The notes beneath the pieces are model-generated. The model saw only the letters and a list, made by a program, of their open reading frames with translations, did no database searches and was not told the DNA's origin. 64,000 nt of DNA from Niabella drilacis. GTDB taxonomy: Bacteria; Bacteroidota; Bacteroidia; Chitinophagales; Chitinophagaceae. Positions 61,701-64,000 of the stretch are shown piece by piece. The position numbers were made by a program, and so were the translations under genes. Every line of letters starts with the position of its first letter. Positions within the stretch are counted from its first letter, which is position 1. The stretch is from the NCBI RefSeq assembly GCF_900101395.1, contig NZ_FMZO01000001.1, forward strand, positions 1 through 64,000, written 5' to 3'.

Positions 61701-61783
61701 AACCAACAGCCCAGGTGGTATTACATTGCGAAGACCACGAGCAGGCCGATGGCGTGCTTGCGGCGGATGCATTTGAATTCTAA
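58739..61783 (+). CDS. Secreted two-domain amidohydrolase
   Basis: About 1014 residues with signal peptide (LLLLLGLLPGLIAVAQ). Two amidohydrolase-like halves follow. The first (residues 25-430) has the flanking beta-sandwich NATIVKDPSTTIQNATLVIREGKIVSVGSG, but at the metal site reads YIYPSLIDIYSDYG, without HxH. The second half has ILIKNATVWTNEAGG and a complete site: His637 and His639 (IDEHSHIATF), His791 (ITCHSYVQ), His817 (FTHILEG) and Asp871 (NSDDAE). So the N-terminal half is a degenerate copy and the C-terminal half the likely enzyme. The ATG at 58739 is preferred over a TTG two codons earlier. Substrate unknown; hydrolysis of C-N or C-O bonds is expected. Confidence 0.9.
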   Translation: MKKLLLLLGLLPGLIAVAQTTFPVNGVADPRSGSFALTNATIVKDPSTTIQNATLVIREGKIVSVGSGNIPPDAVVIDCKGKYIYPSLIDIYSDYGIAQRTVDLAFDYGRPQQFNSATKGAYNWNQAIKSEVNAADLFSTDDAKAQPLREMGFGTVLVHEKDGIARGTGLVATLSAKKENLAIIKERAAAFYSFKKGSSKQSYPTSMMGAVALLRQNYLDAQWYKTRPPKEGVNKTLEAWNALQSLPQIFETTDKWSGLRADGIGDEFGVQYIIKGGGDEYQRIREVAATKAPYIVSLNFPDAQKVEDPADARFIAWSDLAHWELAPTNPAAFEKAKIPFALTAADLKDTKAFWPNLRKAIQNGLSERAALEALTKTPASLLNIADKVGSLEPGYLANFLVTTGNLFAEKTSILENWIQGERYDINAKNSTELKGQYALAITEGNTVTQYQLEVKSNTLATVKTKEALTTKFSVDGSLVSISFSLKPTTKVIGTGQKDSVFENRQAGELVRLSGVNYGSSWQGVGANERGAPVSWVATLTTAAAVTKDSSRQTFVKPEAQMVYPFSIYGTAGLPQQETILIKNATVWTNEAGGRQEQTDVLVKAGKIAQVGKSLSAAGARVIDGTGKHLTPGIIDEHSHIATFSINEGAQSVTSEVRIGDNLNPDDINIYRQLSGGVTTSQILHGSANTIGGQSQLIKLRWGADAEGLKFKGADPFIKFALGENVKRTASTLGNNRYPDTRMGVYEVLNDAFQRAREYEKAKRSGDKTVRRDLELDALVEILDRKRFITCHSYVQSEILGLINVAEKYGFKVNTFTHILEGYKVADRIKQHGANVSTFSDWWAYKNEVKDAIPYNAALMHQLGLNVCINSDDAEMARRLNQEAAKTIRYGGVSEEDAFKMVTLNPAKALHIDNRVGSIKAGKDADLVLWSDNPLSIYARALYTLVDGAVYFDRQKDSGNQEHRAAERNRLIQKMLSAAKGGAPVVPAKPTAQVVLHCEDHEQADGVLAADAFEF

Positions 61784-61801
61784 TTCTTAAAACCAAACTC
61801 G

Positions 61802-63079
61802 ATGAAGAGCTTAGCATACGTTATTTTATGGTTCCTCGCGCTGCCGGCAATGGCGCAGGATGATGTGTACCCCGCAAAAAAGCAGGAGGGTGTCCTGGTG
61901 ATCCGCAACGGCATTATTCATACCGGCACCGGGCAGGTGATCCCGCAGGGTGTTATTGTTATTAAAGACGGGAAGATCCAGAGTGTGGGTGCACCAGCTG
62001 CAACGATTCCGGGAGCTACGGTGGTAGATGCTGCCGGTAAACATATTTACCCGGGTTTGATCCTGGCCAGCACAGACCTGGGATTGCGGGAGATCATGAG
62101 TGGCGTAAGAGGCAGCAATGATTTTTATGAGCTGGGTGATTACAATCCGGATGTTCGTTCCATTGTCGCTTACAACACGGATTCACGGATCATCAATACG
62201 CTGCGTTCAAACGGGATCCTGCTGGCAAATATCGTTCCTTCCGGCAGTCTGCTGACGGGATCCTCATCTGTGGTACAACTGGATGCCTGGACCTGGGAAG
62301 ACGCCCTCTACAAGGCAGACAACGGAATGTTCCTGAACTTACCGATGTTGCTGAAGTCACCGCGTTCCGGGGCCTCCGACCCTGTAAAAGAAGGGATAAA
62401 ACGGATCGAGGCATTGAAAGCGTTTTTACAGGAAGCAAAAGCCTACGCCGGGTCCACAGCGCAAAAAGAAGTTAACCTGAAATTTGAAGCATTACGGCCC
62501 TTATTTGCAAAAAAACAGAAATTGTTCGTCAATGCCAATATCTCCCGGCAGATCCTGATGGCGATCGATATTGCAAAAACGTTCGACATCCGGGTGGTGA
62601 TCGTTGGCGGAAGTGATAGCTACCTGCTTGCCAACCTGCTCAGGCAGAACAATATTCCGGTAATCCTGAATGCCATACATGCGCTGCCTACCCTGGAGGA
62701 TGACGATGTGGACCAGCCGTTTAAGACCCCTGCATTATTGCAGAAAGCAGGAGTGCTTTTTGCGCTCAACGACGATGAGAGCTCGTCCCGCTATCGCAAC
62801 CTTTCTTTTTTTGCCGGTACGGCTGCTGCCTACGGGCTTTCAAAGGAGGAAGCCCTGCAGGCCATTACCTTAAATGCCGCCCGTATCCTGGGGATCGACG
62901 ACCGCACGGGATCGCTTGAGGCCGGCAAGGATGCCAATATTGTTATAGCCGCCGGTGATCTCCTGGATATGAAAGAAAGCGCAGTGACCGAAGCCTATAT
63001 CCAGGGCCGGAAGATCGACCTTAATAATAAGCACAAGCAATTGTACGACCGTTACCGGCACCGTTACCAGCTGCAGTAA
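61802..63079 (+). CDS. Secreted amidohydrolase-like protein lacking the HxH metal site
   Basis: A 425-residue protein with signal peptide (LAYVILWFLALPAMAQ). The amidohydrolase frame is evident: VIRNGIIHTGTGQVIPQGVIVIKDGKIQSVG at the start and EALQAITLNAARILGIDDRTGSLEAGKDANIVIAAGDLLDM at the end. At residues 81-93 the metal site reads HIYPGLILASTDL, so HxH is missing, much as in the first half of the preceding protein (YIYPSLIDIYSDYG). It begins 18 bp after that gene and is surely co-expressed. It may be a scaffold or partner subunit rather than an active enzyme. Confidence 0.9.
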   Translation: MKSLAYVILWFLALPAMAQDDVYPAKKQEGVLVIRNGIIHTGTGQVIPQGVIVIKDGKIQSVGAPAATIPGATVVDAAGKHIYPGLILASTDLGLREIMSGVRGSNDFYELGDYNPDVRSIVAYNTDSRIINTLRSNGILLANIVPSGSLLTGSSSVVQLDAWTWEDALYKADNGMFLNLPMLLKSPRSGASDPVKEGIKRIEALKAFLQEAKAYAGSTAQKEVNLKFEALRPLFAKKQKLFVNANISRQILMAIDIAKTFDIRVVIVGGSDSYLLANLLRQNNIPVILNAIHALPTLEDDDVDQPFKTPALLQKAGVLFALNDDESSSRYRNLSFFAGTAAAYGLSKEEALQAITLNAARILGIDDRTGSLEAGKDANIVIAAGDLLDMKESAVTEAYIQGRKIDLNNKHKQLYDRYRHRYQLQ

Positions 63080-63370
63080 CCACCGGGTTATACCAATCCC
63101 CGTTTTCATCAATGGAATAAGCTTCCGCCTTTAGGTGAGCCGGCTTATTGAACCTTGCGTTTGCCGGCTAACGTTTATGCCTGCCGGCAATTTCTTTATT
63201 GGATCATCGGTTGTCAAAACTATGATCCCCAACCCCTGTGTGCGGCGTGCTGAATTTTGTATTTCAATCAAATAGGAAGGATTTTGCTTTTATGACCAAG
63301 TTGGAATTGATATAAGTGTCTGAGCCTCACGGCTTGACATGGGTTAAGATTTTCCTGCTTTTTAATGAAA
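63080..63370. other. Intergenic stretch before tetR
   Basis: Nearly 300 bp without a supported gene. An inverted repeat AATAAGC (63116-63122) and GCTTATT (63143-63149) with a short inner stem may be a weak terminator for the amidohydrolase pair. A minus-strand frame of about 50 codons is open at 63131-63289 but has no ATG start. Nothing else is clear. Confidence 0.4.
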
Positions 63371-63408
63371 ATTAAACAAGTGTTTGATTAATTAAACACT
63401 TGTTTAAT
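63371..63408. promoter_or_regulatory. TetR operator, long palindrome
   Basis: ATTAAACAAGTGTTT (63371-63385) and AAACACTTGTTTAAT (63394-63408) are perfect 15-bp arms around 8 bp. The palindrome covers the promoter and lies 28 bp before the tetR start, as expected for autoregulation by a TetR dimer or pair of dimers. Confidence 0.75.
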
Positions 63409-63415
63409 ATCTTTG
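63384..63415 (+). promoter_or_regulatory. Promoter of the tetR gene
   Basis: TTG at 63384-63386 lies at the inner end of the left palindrome arm, and TATCTTTG at 63408-63415 begins at the last base of the right arm. The spacer is 21 bp, exact for this phylum. Confidence 0.7.
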
Positions 63416-63436
63416 TGAAGGAAAATTTTAAAAAAA

Positions 63437-64000
63437 GTGTCAGCAGCGTTTACACAAAAGCAATTAGAAATTATGGAGGCCGCAGTGCGGCTTTTTGCCG
63501 GCAAAGGGTTCGACAATACATCGGTACGCGATGTTGCAAAAGCTGCCGGGGTCAATGTGGCCATGATCTCCTATTATTTTGGTTCAAAGGAAAAGCTGCT
63601 GGAAGCCATCTTCATCAAGTATATAACCACCATGCGGGCAAAGCTGGAGGAAATTGTTTTTGCCAGCAATGTGACCCCCGCCGAAAAGATTGACCGGATC
63701 CTTGAATCCTATATTGACACAATTGCCGCTAACCGGCATTTTCATTTGCTGATGGTAAGAGAGCAGGGGGTGATGAAAAATAAGATTATGTATGATGGTG
63801 TAAAGAGCCTGAAACTAAAAAATACTTCGTTGATAAAAGGCGCGATAAAGGCAGGTGCCAAGGCGGGCATTTTTAAAAAGAACGTCGATATCACTATTCT
63901 GGGGCTGACTGTGTTCGGGACCATTAACCAGGCCTTTAACACCCAGCGGTTCCTTTGCGAGCAATACCGCATCAACCCGGAAAACGAGGCAGAGTTTTTA
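63437..64000 (+). CDS. TetR/AcrR family regulator (truncated by window end)
   Basis: The first 188 codons of a TetR-type repressor that continues past the edge. The helix-turn-helix domain reads FTQKQLEIMEAAVRLFAGKG, then FDNTSVRDVAKAAGVNVAMI and SYYFGSKEKLLEAI, a complete TetR_N signature. The ligand-binding part begins TPAEKIDRILESYIDTIAANRHFHLLMVRE. The start is a GTG at 63437 (GTG TCA GCA); no in-frame ATG precedes it, and the first ATG downstream would cut into the helix-turn-helix. Its promoter is embedded in a long palindrome, so it is probably autorepressed. Its other targets would lie beyond the window; TetR genes of this kind often control an adjacent efflux operon. Confidence 0.9.
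   Translation, partial: MSAAFTQKQLEIMEAAVRLFAGKGFDNTSVRDVAKAAGVNVAMISYYFGSKEKLLEAIFIKYITTMRAKLEEIVFASNVTPAEKIDRILESYIDTIAANRHFHLLMVREQGVMKNKIMYDGVKSLKLKNTSLIKGAIKAGAKAGIFKKNVDITILGLTVFGTINQAFNTQRFLCEQYRINPENEAEFL

Noticed and set aside
63131-63289. 50-codon open minus-strand stretch before tetR
   Set aside because: It lacks an ATG or GTG start and no family is recognised; likely chance.

Overview
The window reads as chromosomal DNA of a Bacteroidota bacterium, most likely a Chitinophagaceae-type soil or plant-associated organism. The signs are promoters of the Bacteroidota form (TTG, about 20 bp, TAnnTTTG), weak Shine-Dalgarno sequences, 'AQ'-ending signal peptides, a fused E1 alpha/beta 2-oxoacid dehydrogenase, GH125 and GH78 glycosidases, and DUF1573, DUF2911, DUF4256 and DUF6263 type proteins. 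The assignment rests on family content and promoter style. I see no rRNA, tRNA, CRISPR array, insertion sequence or prophage.

Layout. 0.5-3.4 kb (minus): beta-carbonic anhydrase, a SulP anion transporter and a small membrane protein. 3.5-8.5 kb: an MHS-type carboxylate transporter, an S41 peptidase and a tiny membrane protein (minus), divergent from acetyl-CoA synthetase (plus). 8.7-14.8 kb: a DeoR regulator divergent from a tight operon of polyol-type permease, 2-hydroxyacid dehydrogenase and two FGGY kinases. This is the clearest uncharacterised catabolic unit here. A histidine phosphatase and an unknown lipoprotein follow at 15.0-16.9 kb. 17.1-23.4 kb (minus): an RND efflux operon (adaptor, pump, outer-membrane factor) with a small membrane protein upstream. 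23.6-29.4 kb: small regulators and membrane proteins, a GH125 mannosidase, and a three-gene operon of two Crp-like regulators and an NmrA-like reductase.

29.8-32.8 kb: an ArsR-headed run of SRPBCC, DoxX, YdeI-like and DUF4256 genes whose promoter lies between two operator palindromes. 32.9-35.8 kb: alpha/beta hydrolases and a secreted unknown. 36.0-40.0 kb: GH78 rhamnosidase and an FMN-dependent 2-hydroxyacid oxidase. 40.3-48.5 kb: small lipoproteins and secreted proteins, a DPP-IV-like peptidase, xerD and yraN. 48.6-52.5 kb: manA, pyrF, a cupin, a lipocalin-like lipoprotein and a rhamnose mutarotase. 52.7-58.6 kb: fused branched-chain dehydrogenase E1, a DUF1573 protein, an aminotransferase and the ammonium transporter. 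58.7-63.1 kb: two secreted amidohydrolase-like proteins with only one intact metal site between them. The window ends inside a TetR regulator whose promoter is buried in a long palindrome.

Most of the DNA is ordinary metabolic core and accessory sequence. The points most worth a second look are the DeoR-polyol-kinase operon, the two self-regulated repressor promoters, the mostly metal-less amidohydrolase pair, an unreported 55-residue gene at 24.2 kb, a coding remnant at 27.3 kb, and intergenic tracts built from short degenerate repeated words.
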